This document shows positions 27,812-35,895 of a stretch of DNA of 64,000 nt, in pieces. Made by a program: the position numbers and the translations under genes. The notes under the pieces are model-generated. The model saw only the letters and a program-made list of their open reading frames with translations, was not told the origin of the DNA and ran no database searches. Within the stretch, counting starts at the first letter, position 1. Each line of letters opens with the position of its first letter. The DNA is from Gloeothece verrucosa PCC 7822 (GTDB taxonomy: Bacteria; Cyanobacteriota; Cyanobacteriia; Cyanobacteriales; Microcystaceae), in contig NC_014533.1 of NCBI RefSeq assembly GCF_000147335.1, positions 186,001 through 250,000 of the forward strand, given 5' to 3'.

Positions 27812-27932
27812 TAATGTATCTCCTTATCGATATAGATCATCATTAACATTAATTGTAAGAACAGCTTTAAGGGTAAAATAAAAAAAGCCAACAAAATCAA
27901 AAATTCAATCAATTTCAGCGATAATCTATATT

Positions 27933-28346
27933 ATGACGCAAAAGCCCGTTTATGAACATTATATGAAAGCCGATGAGCGACCGCCCATAAGCAAAGAACT
28001 TTTGCTGACTAAATTAGTGGGAACTTGGTTAAATACTAACCCAAACAGTAATTATTTAGCACGTTTGCTGCTTTCAGAACGGGATAAGCGTTTAATACTT
28101 CGAGCATACGGAGCTAATGAACCACACCCCATAGATTGGGGAGAAGTTGAAGCCATTGCTTATGCGGGAAGTAACTTGTCTGTTGCGGCAGGGTTTCATG
28201 CTTTTTATCCGTTAAATGGCAATAAAATAAATTTGTGGGCTTATTCGGCTTTGGGAGTTTTGGTGATTCAGATTTATGTATCTTACCAAGATGATAGTCA
28301 TCGAAGTAGTCATTTTAGCCGCGAATTTTTTCGCCTTACATCATAA
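27933..28346 (+). CDS. Small unknown protein, paralogous family type A (copy 1 of 4)
   Basis: A 137-residue soluble protein of no recognised family, first of four tandem relatives. Visible landmarks are MKADERPP near the start, LVGTWLNTN (a G-x-W opening), LSERDKRLILRAYGAN, the shared core DWGEVEA, a phenylalanine-rich strand (AGFHAFYP), and the ending SSHFSREFF. Alternating hydrophobic strands and the N-terminal G-x-W resemble small calycin/lipocalin-like barrels, but this is only an impression. Type A members (copies 1 and 3) share YGAN-x-P-x-x-IDWGE and RSSHFSREFF. It starts 122 bp from a divergent glycosyltransferase gene. There is no signal peptide. Confidence 0.75.
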   Translation: MTQKPVYEHYMKADERPPISKELLLTKLVGTWLNTNPNSNYLARLLLSERDKRLILRAYGANEPHPIDWGEVEAIAYAGSNLSVAAGFHAFYPLNGNKINLWAYSALGVLVIQIYVSYQDDSHRSSHFSREFFRLTS

Positions 28347-28431
28347 ACAAAAAACTAATTAACAGTTTTTTTGTCAATCAGATATTTTTCAGCGTTAAAA
28401 ATCCCTAAACAAACCATAATAGGTGATGAGC

Positions 28432-28800
28432 ATGGAACAAAATTCAGCTTTAGCGGCTAATACTAATGATGTTGATTCTGTACTAGGAACTTGGGTCAAT
28501 TCTAATGAAAAAACTCAGTGGATAGAAAAATTTACTTTATTGCAAAAAAATGATAAATTACTGTTACATATTTATAGCAGTCAATCCCCTCAAGATTGGG
28601 GCGAAACTGAAGTCAATTTATTTATCAATCGTAACTCGGGAGATAAGGCTTTTTGGGCAAAATATAATCTTGGCTCAGTAGAAGCTTTGTTGGCGGCTAA
28701 TACGAATCAAGGATTGTGGATCATTGCCGCATTTCTTCAATTTAAAGATACGAAACAACCCAATTTTCTTTGCCGAGAATTTTATTATCGAGTAGGATAA
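28432..28800 (+). CDS. Small unknown protein, paralogous family type B (copy 2 of 4)
   Basis: A 122-residue relative of its neighbours. It has VLGTWVNSNEKTQW, a strand LLLHIYSSQSP, DWGETEVN, and a C-terminus FLCREFYYRVG. Type B members (copies 2 and 4) have a shorter loop before DWGE (P-x-DWGE rather than P-x-x-IDWGE), an ALLAAN-x-x-x-GLW segment and REFYY in place of REFF. I chose ATG 28432 because an AGG lies 8 bp upstream; GTG 28423 and ATG 28426 are also possible. It starts 85 bp after copy 1 and ends 3 bp before copy 3. Confidence 0.72.
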   Translation: MEQNSALAANTNDVDSVLGTWVNSNEKTQWIEKFTLLQKNDKLLLHIYSSQSPQDWGETEVNLFINRNSGDKAFWAKYNLGSVEALLAANTNQGLWIIAAFLQFKDTKQPNFLCREFYYRVG

Positions 28801-28803
28801 AAA

Positions 28804-29229
28804 ATGTCTGAGATTAATCAAGATATATATTATATGAAGGCAGATCAGCGCCCTAGTGTGCAAGAACCTATTGATCTTTTTCCTTTAGTGGGAGACTGGA
28901 TTAATGCACTGCCAAATACAAGTTATCTTAGCCGCGTAGTGTTGACACAGCGAGATAATCGCCTGTTTTTTCGCGGTTATGGTGCTAATAAACCTGATGC
29001 CATAGATTGGGGAGAGGTAGAAGCTATCCCTTTTGTAGCAGGTACGTCTTTATTAGCAGGAGGATTTCAAGCTTTTTACAATTCCGGCGAGATTGAAAGG
29101 CATCTAATTGCTAATCAAAAATTTGGAATTTTAGTAATTCAATGTTTTGTCCGTTATTTAGATGGTAGTCAGAGAAGTAGTCATTTTTCTCGAGAGTTTT
29201 TTCACCATCCCCCAAAATTAGAAAGTTAA
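28804..29229 (+). CDS. Small unknown protein, paralogous family type A (copy 3 of 4)
   Basis: A 141-residue protein closest to copy 1: both have YYMKADQRP/HYMKADERP near the N-terminus, YGAN-K/E-P, IDWGEVEAI, a G-G-F-x-AFY strand and RSSHFSREFF at the end. This shows that copies 1 and 3 derive from each other, separately from copies 2 and 4. Only 3 bp separate it from copy 2, implying one transcript and coupled translation. No domain recognised, no signal peptide, no membrane segment. Confidence 0.75.
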   Translation: MSEINQDIYYMKADQRPSVQEPIDLFPLVGDWINALPNTSYLSRVVLTQRDNRLFFRGYGANKPDAIDWGEVEAIPFVAGTSLLAGGFQAFYNSGEIERHLIANQKFGILVIQCFVRYLDGSQRSSHFSREFFHHPPKLES

Positions 29230-29243
29230 AAAGAGTGTTTGCA

Positions 29244-29624
29244 ATGGAAAGAAATGAGATTTATGGCAACCAACCTGATCAAAAAACAGTGATTAATTTT
29301 ACTCGTTTTTTGGGAACTTGGGTCAATTTTTATGACCAAACTACGCGCCTTAAAAAGTTTATTTTAAGTGAACGTGAACAGCGTTTTTTTATTCATGTTT
29401 ATGGGGCAGAAAACCCTGAAGATTGGGGAGAAGTTGAGATTGCTCCTTTTATTGATAATCTTGGTGAGTTGGCTTTTTCGGCTTTTTATGAGAGTGAATC
29501 GAGTCAGTCTTTGTTAGCCGCGAATCATGCTAAAGGGTTATGGGCTATTGTTGAGTTTCATCAGTTAAAAAATAGTGATGAGTCGCGTCATTTTTATCGG
29601 GAATTTTATTACAAATTAGTTTAA
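29244..29624 (+). CDS. Small unknown protein, paralogous family type B (copy 4 of 4)
   Basis: A 126-residue protein closest to copy 2: FLGTWVNFYDQTTRL, FIHVYGAENPEDWGEVE, SLLAANHAKGLWAIVEFHQL and the ending HFYREFYYKLV. ATG 29244 is chosen because AAGAG lies about 8 bp upstream; GTG 29235 would add three residues. It begins 14 bp after copy 3 and closes the four-gene run. The spacer behind it holds a family 2 element and faces an SDR gene on the other strand. Confidence 0.73.
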   Translation: MERNEIYGNQPDQKTVINFTRFLGTWVNFYDQTTRLKKFILSEREQRFFIHVYGAENPEDWGEVEIAPFIDNLGELAFSAFYESESSQSLLAANHAKGLWAIVEFHQLKNSDESRHFYREFYYKLV

Positions 29625-29650
29625 TTAGAGGTTAAGGTGCGTTAAGGTGC

Positions 29651-29933
29651 TAGGAGTTACGCACTCCTGATTAAAAACAACGATTTTATGTCATCCTGAG
29701 CCTGGCGAAGGACCTCGGACAATCTCAAACCCCAATGATTTGGTTATACCAATTCTCCTTAATAATACAATTTATTTTTCTTTAAAGCCCCCCTTAACAA
29801 GGGGAGCCACTGCGGTCTTGGAGTCCCCCCAAGTAGAGCAAGTGGCGTGGGTTGGGGGGAGATCGATTAAATGCAGCGTTATAGAGAATTTGTATTACAG
29901 TCCTAATTTTTTCATCACAGTGCGTAAGTCCTA
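29651..29933. repeat. Family 2 inverted-repeat element, long copy
   Basis: The left end is TAGGAGTTACGCACTCC (29651) and the right end AGTGCGTAAGTCCTA (finishing at 29933), inverse copies apart from one or two bases. Compared with the 115-bp copy at 59260 it carries an extra stretch of about 150 bp (from ATACCAATTCTCC) with its own inverted segments CCCCCCTTAACAAGGGG and GTTGGGGGGA, which looks like a second element nested inside it. The target itself is a run of AAGGTGCGTT units, seen on both sides. Non-coding. Confidence 0.8.
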
Positions 29934-29975
29934 GGTGCGTTAAGGTGCGTTACGCTGCGCTAACACACCCTACTA
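29934..29975. repeat. GGTGCGTTA-type short repeat
   Basis: GGTGCGTTAAGGTGCGTTAC followed by GCTGCGCTAACACACCCTAC. The same AAGGTGCGTTAAGGTGC stretch precedes the family 2 element at 29633-29650. This is a short self-complementary repeat (GTTACGC/GCGCTAAC) of the type scattered through cyanobacterial spacers. It lies between the two convergent gene sets and might help end transcription, which is inference. Confidence 0.55.
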
Positions 29976-29980
29976 TTGTT

Positions 29981-30766
29981 TTAAAATAAGCTTTTTACAA
30001 AGCCGCCATCTACTTGTATACAGGTTCCAGTAATATAACTTGCTTTTTCAGAAGCGAGAAAGACGGCTAAATTGGCCACTTCTTCGGCACTGGCTGGACG
30101 TTTTAAAGGTACACTTTGCCGCCATTCTTCAAGAACTTCTGCTTGGGATATTTGTCTTTTTTTAGCCACCTCATCAGCAATTTTATAATATTGATCTGTG
30201 ATAGCAAAAGATGGACAAATTGTATTAACTAAAATGTTATATTCCCCTAATTCTGAGGAGAGCGTTTTGGCATAAACGGCAACACTTGCTCTCTGAGCAT
30301 TAGCAATTAATATTCCTGGTTGCTTGATGGCTACCGAAGTGACAAAAATAATTCTACCCCAATGATTTTTTTTCATTAAAGGAATAAAAGCTTCACAAAT
30401 GATGACTTGGCTTAAAAAAGTTAATTCAAAAGATTCTTGCCAATCTTTATCCGTTAATTCATAATGGCGATTAAAAGGCGGACCGGCTACATTGTTTACT
30501 AAAATATCTATTTTTTCAGTTTTTTCAGTAATAGTCGTGACCAATCTTTCAATGCTTTCCTTATTGCTGAGATCAGCTTGAATAGGAATTACGGATTGAT
30601 GGGTTTTTTCTTGGATTTCTTTAGCTGTTTTAGCTAAATTTTCGGGATGGCGGCTACAGATGAATACTTGACATCCTTCTGCCGCTAATCCAAGAGCAAT
30701 TGCTTTGCCAATGCCTCGACTCGATGATGTTACTAAGGCTATTTTTCCCTTCAATCCTAAATCCAT
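29981..30766 (-). CDS. Short-chain dehydrogenase/reductase, atypical active site
   Basis: A 261-residue SDR. The cofactor loop is TSSSRGIGKAIALGLA near residue 14, followed by NNVAGPP (the N-N-A-G strand) and VTSVAIKQPG with the usual active-site serine region. The C-terminal IQVDGGF is the classical SDR ending. The catalytic YxxxK is not where expected: the segment reads ANAQRASVAVYAKTLSSEL, which by alignment by eye puts Ala and Arg in place of the Tyr and Lys. This is like the BKR-like SDR subgroup that lacks the tyrosine. It may bind NAD(P) but work differently. It is 10 bp downstream of the methyltransferase gene, in one minus-strand unit. Confidence 0.87.
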   Translation of the reverse strand: MDLGLKGKIALVTSSSRGIGKAIALGLAAEGCQVFICSRHPENLAKTAKEIQEKTHQSVIPIQADLSNKESIERLVTTITEKTEKIDILVNNVAGPPFNRHYELTDKDWQESFELTFLSQVIICEAFIPLMKKNHWGRIIFVTSVAIKQPGILIANAQRASVAVYAKTLSSELGEYNILVNTICPSFAITDQYYKIADEVAKKRQISQAEVLEEWRQSVPLKRPASAEEVANLAVFLASEKASYITGTCIQVDGGFVKSLF

Positions 30767-30776
30767 ATTTTTTAGC

Positions 30777-31436
30777 CTAAATTTTGCCGGTAACGATTAA
30801 TCGCTTTCTAGGTCCTGATATAGGTCGATTATAAACAAAATACTCAGATTCAACGGTTCTAAATCCAGCTTTTACTAATTCTGAACAAATATAATCAGCC
30901 GAAAACCAGTAAAAACTTTCTAGCTGAGGATGAGGGTGTAATAATTCACCGTTAGTAGCTGGATCATTAGAAATTAAAAGGGTTCCTCCTTGTTCAGATA
31001 GCAAAAATTTTAAGCGCCTAAAAATGGTTCTCAATCCGCCAATTGTATCATAGAGGTGGCCGGCCACTCCATCACCATAAATTAAAGTAAAGGTTTTTCC
31101 TATTGGCTCCCAATCTTTAATATCTGCCCAAATGGCGGGTAATCCTTTTTTTCTGGCGAGTTCTACGGCTTCTTTGTTGACATCATTAGCTGTCACATCA
31201 TAGCCTTTTTGATGTAAATCGCTTTCGACAAAAGCATTACCTGAACCAATACTTAAAATGGGTTTTGTTTTTTGTTCCCCAACAAGTGACTCTATTTTTT
31301 GACACATAAAAGTTCGGTATTGAGGATCATAAGTGGCAGGGGTAACAGAGTCTTTATAGTTTTTTCCCTGTTCCCAGATTTCATAAATGTTTTGTCCGGA
31401 TTCTCGGGATTTTAGATAGTAGTTTTCGTTGTCCAC
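30777..31436 (-). CDS. SAM-dependent methyltransferase-like protein
   Basis: A 219-residue class I methyltransferase. ILSIGSGNAFVESDLH near residue 80 is the SAM-binding loop, DVTANDVNKEAVELA supplies the acidic residue for the ribose, and FTLIYGDGVAGHLYD is motif II. The substrate is unknown. It lies between the DszC/SfnB-like flavoprotein (74 bp upstream) and the SDR (10 bp downstream) on the same strand, so it may alter a small molecule in the same pathway. Confidence 0.85.
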   Translation of the reverse strand: MDNENYYLKSRESGQNIYEIWEQGKNYKDSVTPATYDPQYRTFMCQKIESLVGEQKTKPILSIGSGNAFVESDLHQKGYDVTANDVNKEAVELARKKGLPAIWADIKDWEPIGKTFTLIYGDGVAGHLYDTIGGLRTIFRRLKFLLSEQGGTLLISNDPATNGELLHPHPQLESFYWFSADYICSELVKAGFRTVESEYFVYNRPISGPRKRLIVTGKI

Positions 31437-31510
31437 TGGTTTTATTCCTCTTGATTTAAAGCTAGTTTTAAAGTTAAAAGCTAATAGGCAAAAGGCAATA
31501 ATGCCATACC

Positions 31511-32719
31511 TTAAGGGGATGCGCTTGGCTTATTTTGAAAAAATGAGCGATCATAGCTTTCTCCTAAGATCTCTTGACCGATGGAAGCTAGGACCCGATC
31601 ACAATTATCATGAAGAGTATAAAAGGATAAATCTCGAAAAATTCGTTCTAGTGGACTAGGTTTGATTAAAGAACGCGCCCCACAAGTACGAACGCAGAGA
31701 TCTAAGGTTTCTAGTGCTAACTGTTCAGCCAAATACCGAACACGGTTTCCGGCGGGTTTGGCTTCTTGTTCTTGTCCGCTTTCCCACAATTTAGCGACCT
31801 TTTGCAACCAAAGATACATGGTTTCTATATTGATAGCCGCTTTGGCAATGCGGTGTTGTACATAGGGGTCTTGTTGTCTCTCCTGTTGGTTAATATATTT
31901 GAGGGCATAATCATAGGCTCCTTCAGCCGCACCTAAAAAAGCCGCTCCATACTGGGGAGTAAATCGAGTTTGCCATTCTTCTAGCAAATATTGTCCAGGA
32001 TAACCTATTAAATTTTCTTGGGGAATAAAAGTTTGCTCAAAACGGACTAGGTAACTAATGGTTGCACGCATACCGATGGGTTCCCACCAGGTAGCATCAA
32101 AGCTTACGCTCGGGTCCGATAAGTCACAAGCTAACATTAGCACTGCGCTAGAAGCTCCGTTATGATGTCGGACTCCACCTACCCCGGCGGTGTTTACTAG
32201 CAGTATAGACCATTGTGCGGCGTTGGCACTGGTAGCAAAAACTTTTGTGCCATCTATAATATAGCCTCCTTTAACTTCTTGAACACGGGTACCGATTTTA
32301 TCGGTTTGTCCGGGAATTTTTGATAGAGGTTCACCACTCCAACCGGCCCATTTTTCCCCCCGTTTGACAATGCCTTCAAACCATCGCTTTTTCTGACTTT
32401 CATTTCCCATAGCGGCGAGTAATATTTGGGAGTTGGTGTGTCCTTCCCAACAGCGTGCTAGGGATAAATCTACTTTGGCGAGTTCTTTTGTCATCATCCA
32501 AAGGGTATAAATATCGGTACTGTGTCCTAACCCTAAGCCGCCATATTCTACAGGAACGGCTGGAGCCTGTAAACCGGCGTTGAAAAGGTCTTGAAAATCC
32601 TCTACAGGAAAGCTTGCGGTTTGGTCATAATGAGCCGCTCGCCGAGCGAATTTCTCTTGCGCGAGTGCTGTCATTTGAGCCAACACCTGTTGTTTGTTAA
32701 CGGTTAAATTTGTGGGCAC
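31511..32719 (-). CDS. Acyl-CoA dehydrogenase-fold flavoprotein, DszC/SfnB-like monooxygenase candidate
   Basis: A 402-residue protein of the acyl-CoA dehydrogenase fold: helical N-terminus with VEYGGLGLGHSTD, beta-domain with GWSGEPLSKIPG and IIDGTKVFATSANAAQW, and a C-terminal helical bundle (GAARGA-like GAAEGAYDYALKY, VRTCGARSLI). The usual catalytic Glu region of true dehydrogenases reads YTLHDNCDRVLASIG, without the Glu. That is known from FMNH2-dependent monooxygenases of this fold such as DszC and SfnB, which act on organosulfur compounds. The divergent FMN reductase 122 bp away could supply the reduced flavin. Exact substrate unknown. Confidence 0.8.
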   Translation of the reverse strand: MPTNLTVNKQQVLAQMTALAQEKFARRAAHYDQTASFPVEDFQDLFNAGLQAPAVPVEYGGLGLGHSTDIYTLWMMTKELAKVDLSLARCWEGHTNSQILLAAMGNESQKKRWFEGIVKRGEKWAGWSGEPLSKIPGQTDKIGTRVQEVKGGYIIDGTKVFATSANAAQWSILLVNTAGVGGVRHHNGASSAVLMLACDLSDPSVSFDATWWEPIGMRATISYLVRFEQTFIPQENLIGYPGQYLLEEWQTRFTPQYGAAFLGAAEGAYDYALKYINQQERQQDPYVQHRIAKAAINIETMYLWLQKVAKLWESGQEQEAKPAGNRVRYLAEQLALETLDLCVRTCGARSLIKPSPLERIFRDLSFYTLHDNCDRVLASIGQEILGESYDRSFFQNKPSASP

Positions 32720-32841
32720 AGTCGAGTTTTATGAATTTTTTTAAGTTAAAGATTTTTGCTTCTCATTAATGTAACCTAAATATTGATAATTGTATCCTTT
32801 CATTAAAAAATTTAACACAACTCAGAGCAAGGAGTTTAAAA

Positions 32842-33399
32842 TTGTACGTACCAATTGTTTTAGGAAGTTCTCGAGTAGGACGGCGCAGCCTGAAAGTAGC
32901 GCAGTGGATTTTGCAAGAATTGCAAGGCCTGGATAGGGTGGCCACCGAACTGATTGACTTAGGAGAGTATCAGCTTCCTATTTTAGAGGAAAGGTTAAAT
33001 CAAATGGCGATTCCTATCCCGGGGGTAGTAAAGTTTTGCGCTAAATTAGGCGAAGCTGACGGTATTGTGATCGTGACTCCGGAATATAAAGGCGGCTATC
33101 CGGCTGTTTTAAAAAATGCACTTGACTATCTTGAGCCTCAAGCATTACGTTATAAACCTATAGGGATTTGTACTGTATCTGCTGGCGGTTTTGGCGGCTT
33201 AGATTGTTTATCTGGACTACGCCTTGTCTGTTTAGCTTTGGGCGGTTTACCTATCCCCGATAAATTTCCTATTTCTCGAGTTGGGGAAATGTTTGATGAG
33301 CAAGGAAATCTGCTTTTTTTAGACTTAAAGCCTAAATTACAGGCATTTTTCCGAGAATTGCTTTGGTATACTGAAGCCATGAAAAACCATAAATCGTGA
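32842..33399 (+). CDS. NADPH-dependent FMN reductase
   Basis: A 185-residue flavodoxin-fold reductase. VPIVLGSSRVGRRSLKVAQW is the phosphate-binding N-terminal loop, VTPEYKGGYPAVLKNALDYL contains the family's TPEYN-like motif, and VSAGGFGG is the second flavin loop. It transfers electrons from NADPH to FMN. The start is TTG 32842, supported by an AAGGAG 8 bp upstream and by the absence of any nearby ATG. Divergent from a DszC/SfnB-like gene, so a reductase/oxygenase pair is plausible; the LLM enzyme at 36209 could be another user of its FMNH2. Confidence 0.88.
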   Translation: MYVPIVLGSSRVGRRSLKVAQWILQELQGLDRVATELIDLGEYQLPILEERLNQMAIPIPGVVKFCAKLGEADGIVIVTPEYKGGYPAVLKNALDYLEPQALRYKPIGICTVSAGGFGGLDCLSGLRLVCLALGGLPIPDKFPISRVGEMFDEQGNLLFLDLKPKLQAFFRELLWYTEAMKNHKS

Positions 33400-33920
33400 T
33401 AGAATTTTAAATTGTAGCTTTTTTATGCCTCGGGTGATTAATAACTATATTTGATAATTTGTAGCCGCCTTAGAGGCATTTTAAAAATTGGGCAAACTTT
33501 ACTGTAATAAAGGTTTGGGAGATTGATTAAGAGAAACGTGATTAAAATAAGTCAATCGGTTAAATTAATTTGATTGCTCAATATAATCAGATAAATTTAT
33601 AGGATGTTTAAAAATTGATAAAAATTGAGTCTGTTTCTCTCCAATCCTTATTTAGTAAAGAGAAGACACCAGTCGCGTTAGCCACTGCAACTCAAAGCAA
33701 CATTACCCAAGCTTAACTTTTTATGTATACCATTTTTTTTTGATCATGCAATTGAGGTTCCTGAAAGTCTGTCCTTCTGTTATTAACCGAGATTAGGGGG
33801 CAGCAAATAGGTAGAATTTCCCAATAAAAAATATTACTTTGAGCATCGATTATTATTAAGTTATTTAACTCTTACAAACTAATCTTTAAGTTTTATTGTT
33901 ATTTTTTCAATCTAGTTGCT
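33400..33920 (+). other. Intergenic region upstream of multicopper oxidase, nothing recognised
   Basis: About 520 bp without a convincing gene. It contains a weak inverted pair (ATGCCTC at 33426 and GAGGCAT at 33473) that could be a transcription end for the FMN reductase gene, but lacks a clear T-run directly after a tight stem. The remainder is AT-rich with no repeat family members. Confidence 0.4.
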
Positions 33921-33966
33921 TTGAACTATGACATATTGTAAAACTACAAGTATGACAGATTGTCAA
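33921..33966 (+). promoter_or_regulatory. Promoter region with two tandem TGACA-N3-TGTCA operators
   Basis: TGACAGATTGTCA (33953-33965) is a perfect palindrome, and TGACATATTGTAA (33929-33941) is an imperfect copy exactly 24 bp upstream. A TTGAAC at 33921 and TACAAG at 33945 could be -35 and -10 elements 18 bp apart, so both operators would overlap the promoter. The layout suits a dimeric repressor, for instance a CopY/BlaI-like one, but the regulator is not identified. The oxidase ATG follows at 33993. Confidence 0.55.
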
Positions 33967-33992
33967 ATTTAAAAATTTTGGAGTTAAGTTAT

Positions 33993-35741
33993 ATGAATAT
34001 CTCAAGACGAGATGCTTTCAAGTGGGGATTGGGAGCTAGTGGTATGCTCATGTTACCTTGGACATTTCCTGAAAAAGCATTAGCTCAGACTGCGCCACCA
34101 GACGACAACGACACCACTACAACTTTTACACCTTTTCAAGTTGCCTTGCCGATTTCTCCTGTTTTGTCCCCTGTCCAAAGAACCAGCACAACAGATTATT
34201 ACTATATCGTCTTGCAAAAAACTCAAATGCCGATTCAAGGTTTGGCGGCAACAGGGGTACCAACTAATGTTTGGAGTTATACAGGAATAACTAACAGAGG
34301 ACTTTTACCTGCTGTTATCCCTGGCCCAACCATTCGACAACAAATTGGCAGACAATCAGTAGTCCGATTTGTTAATTGCTTGGGGAATCTGGCAGAAAAT
34401 GATATTCCCACTACTGACAAGCAAAAATGGCCTATAGGAGAACCTATTAATGCCGTCATTCATTTGCATGGTATGGCTTCATTGCCGCAATATGATGGTT
34501 ATACAGTGGACTATATTCAGCCTTATTATTACAAAGATTATCACTATCCCAATGATCGCCCGGCAACCTTTTGGTATCATGACCATGCCTTAGATAGAAC
34601 CCGCCGCAATGTAGCAATGGGGATGGCGGGGATATATGTTGTCTACGATCAGTTTGAACTGGACAATTTACCCAGTGGGAATTACGATATCCCCTTAGTA
34701 TTTCAGAGTTACCCAGATCCGGCGGGGGCCACTGCCTATAATGGATATACTCTGGTTAATGGTGTTTACCAAGCTCGACTACAAGTCAAACCGAGAAAGT
34801 ATCGCTTCCGTCTTTTAAACGCGACAGCAACTCAAACTCTGTATTTAAGTCTTTTACAGACTGATGCTACGAGTCGTGCCTATCCAGGGCCTGTTATAAC
34901 CGTGATTGGAACCGATGGCGGACTGGTGGAAAAACCTGTCACTACTACAGAGCTACGCATCGGCATGGGAGAGCGCTATGAAATTCTTATCGATTTTTCG
35001 CAATACTACTTAGCAGATGCGACCAATAATTTTGTCTTTTTAATAACCAATAATCAAGATGCCAGTAATGGTGATGGAGGTTCAACAACACCGCTTTTAC
35101 TTTTTGAAATCACCACGCCTGATAATGAAGATCAGCTTGTTATCCCTAATACCCTGCGACCTTTTAAAGCGCTTCCCACATCGGGAGTTAGACGAGTCAG
35201 ACAATTTGTCTTTGATTTTACTCCCAAGGCGGATGTTCCCCCGGTGAGCGACCCTAATGCTTCTACTGAGCAATGTATTCCTAACCAGACACAAATAGCC
35301 ACTATTAATGGTAAACGTTGGGATACTCAGCGAGTGGATGCCGATCCGGGTTTAGGAGATATTGAAATCTGGTCTTTGGTCAATAAAACAGCATTGATTC
35401 ACCCAATACATATTCATTTACTCGATTTTCAAATGCTTTCACGCAATGGACAGCCGCCGCTTCCTTATGAGCAAAATTGGAAAGATATTTTTCTCTTAGG
35501 GCCCTATGATGAAATAGAAATTATTGGTCAATTAGGGCCTAATCGCGGCAAATACATGATGCACTGCCATAATTTGCTACATGAAGATTGCGCGATGATG
35601 ACTCAGTTTGAGGTGGGACAAGGCGGGCCAGATCCCTGTAGTGCCCCCGCGCAGCCATTAACGCCTGAAGATTGCCGAAATTTGGGAATTGAAGACTTAT
35701 GTCCAAAATCAGTTCATACCGAAATTTTAGAAGGCAGTTGA
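33993..35741 (+). CDS. Tat-exported multicopper oxidase
   Basis: A 582-residue multicopper oxidase. SRRDAFKWG followed by a hydrophobic stretch and ALAQ is a twin-arginine signal, so it folds with copper before export to the periplasm. All four copper-binding segments are present: IHLHGMASLPQYDGY, FWYHDHALDRTRRN, HPIHIHLLDFQML and MHCHNLLHEDCAMM, giving the type 1 site (His, Cys, His, Met) and the trinuclear cluster. The style (DHALDRTRRNVAMGMAG) resembles bilirubin oxidase/CotA/phenoxazinone-synthase types. It oxidises phenols, bilirubin-like molecules or metal ions with oxygen. ATG 33993 is chosen: GGAG lies 9 bp upstream and the Tat motif follows; TTG 33960 is less likely. Confidence 0.92.
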   Translation: MNISRRDAFKWGLGASGMLMLPWTFPEKALAQTAPPDDNDTTTTFTPFQVALPISPVLSPVQRTSTTDYYYIVLQKTQMPIQGLAATGVPTNVWSYTGITNRGLLPAVIPGPTIRQQIGRQSVVRFVNCLGNLAENDIPTTDKQKWPIGEPINAVIHLHGMASLPQYDGYTVDYIQPYYYKDYHYPNDRPATFWYHDHALDRTRRNVAMGMAGIYVVYDQFELDNLPSGNYDIPLVFQSYPDPAGATAYNGYTLVNGVYQARLQVKPRKYRFRLLNATATQTLYLSLLQTDATSRAYPGPVITVIGTDGGLVEKPVTTTELRIGMGERYEILIDFSQYYLADATNNFVFLITNNQDASNGDGGSTTPLLLFEITTPDNEDQLVIPNTLRPFKALPTSGVRRVRQFVFDFTPKADVPPVSDPNASTEQCIPNQTQIATINGKRWDTQRVDADPGLGDIEIWSLVNKTALIHPIHIHLLDFQMLSRNGQPPLPYEQNWKDIFLLGPYDEIEIIGQLGPNRGKYMMHCHNLLHEDCAMMTQFEVGQGGPDPCSAPAQPLTPEDCRNLGIEDLCPKSVHTEILEGS

Positions 35742-35751
35742 TCGAATTAAC

Positions 35752-35890
35752 TCAGTAGCTGGACATCGATCAAACGCGCCACGCCACTGAGTGATCACGC
35801 TCCTAAAACAAGGTTTGGCGGCTAAAATCTTTTACTGTTCCCGGCTTGCACTAAGCTTGCCAAAGTGTTCCCTATCCCTTTTTTATACAG
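35752..35890. repeat. Degenerate family 1 element fragment
   Basis: TAGCTGGACATCGATCAAAC resembles the family 1 left end, and the later TTCCCGGCTTGCACTAAGCT matches the internal tandem unit of the copy at 56371-56612. No right end is recognisable; a family 2 element follows directly. Confidence 0.5.
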
Positions 35891-35895
35891 ATACA

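Noticed and set aside
29740..29934. A 64-codon open frame between the A-B-A-B genes and the SDR gene.
   Set aside because: It lies wholly inside the family 2 element and its nested piece; the frame arises from repeat sequence and has no ribosome binding site.
33424..33480. Terminator behind the FMN reductase gene (ATGCCTC and GAGGCAT).
   Set aside because: The stem is only 7 bp with a loop of over 40 bases; too weak to claim.
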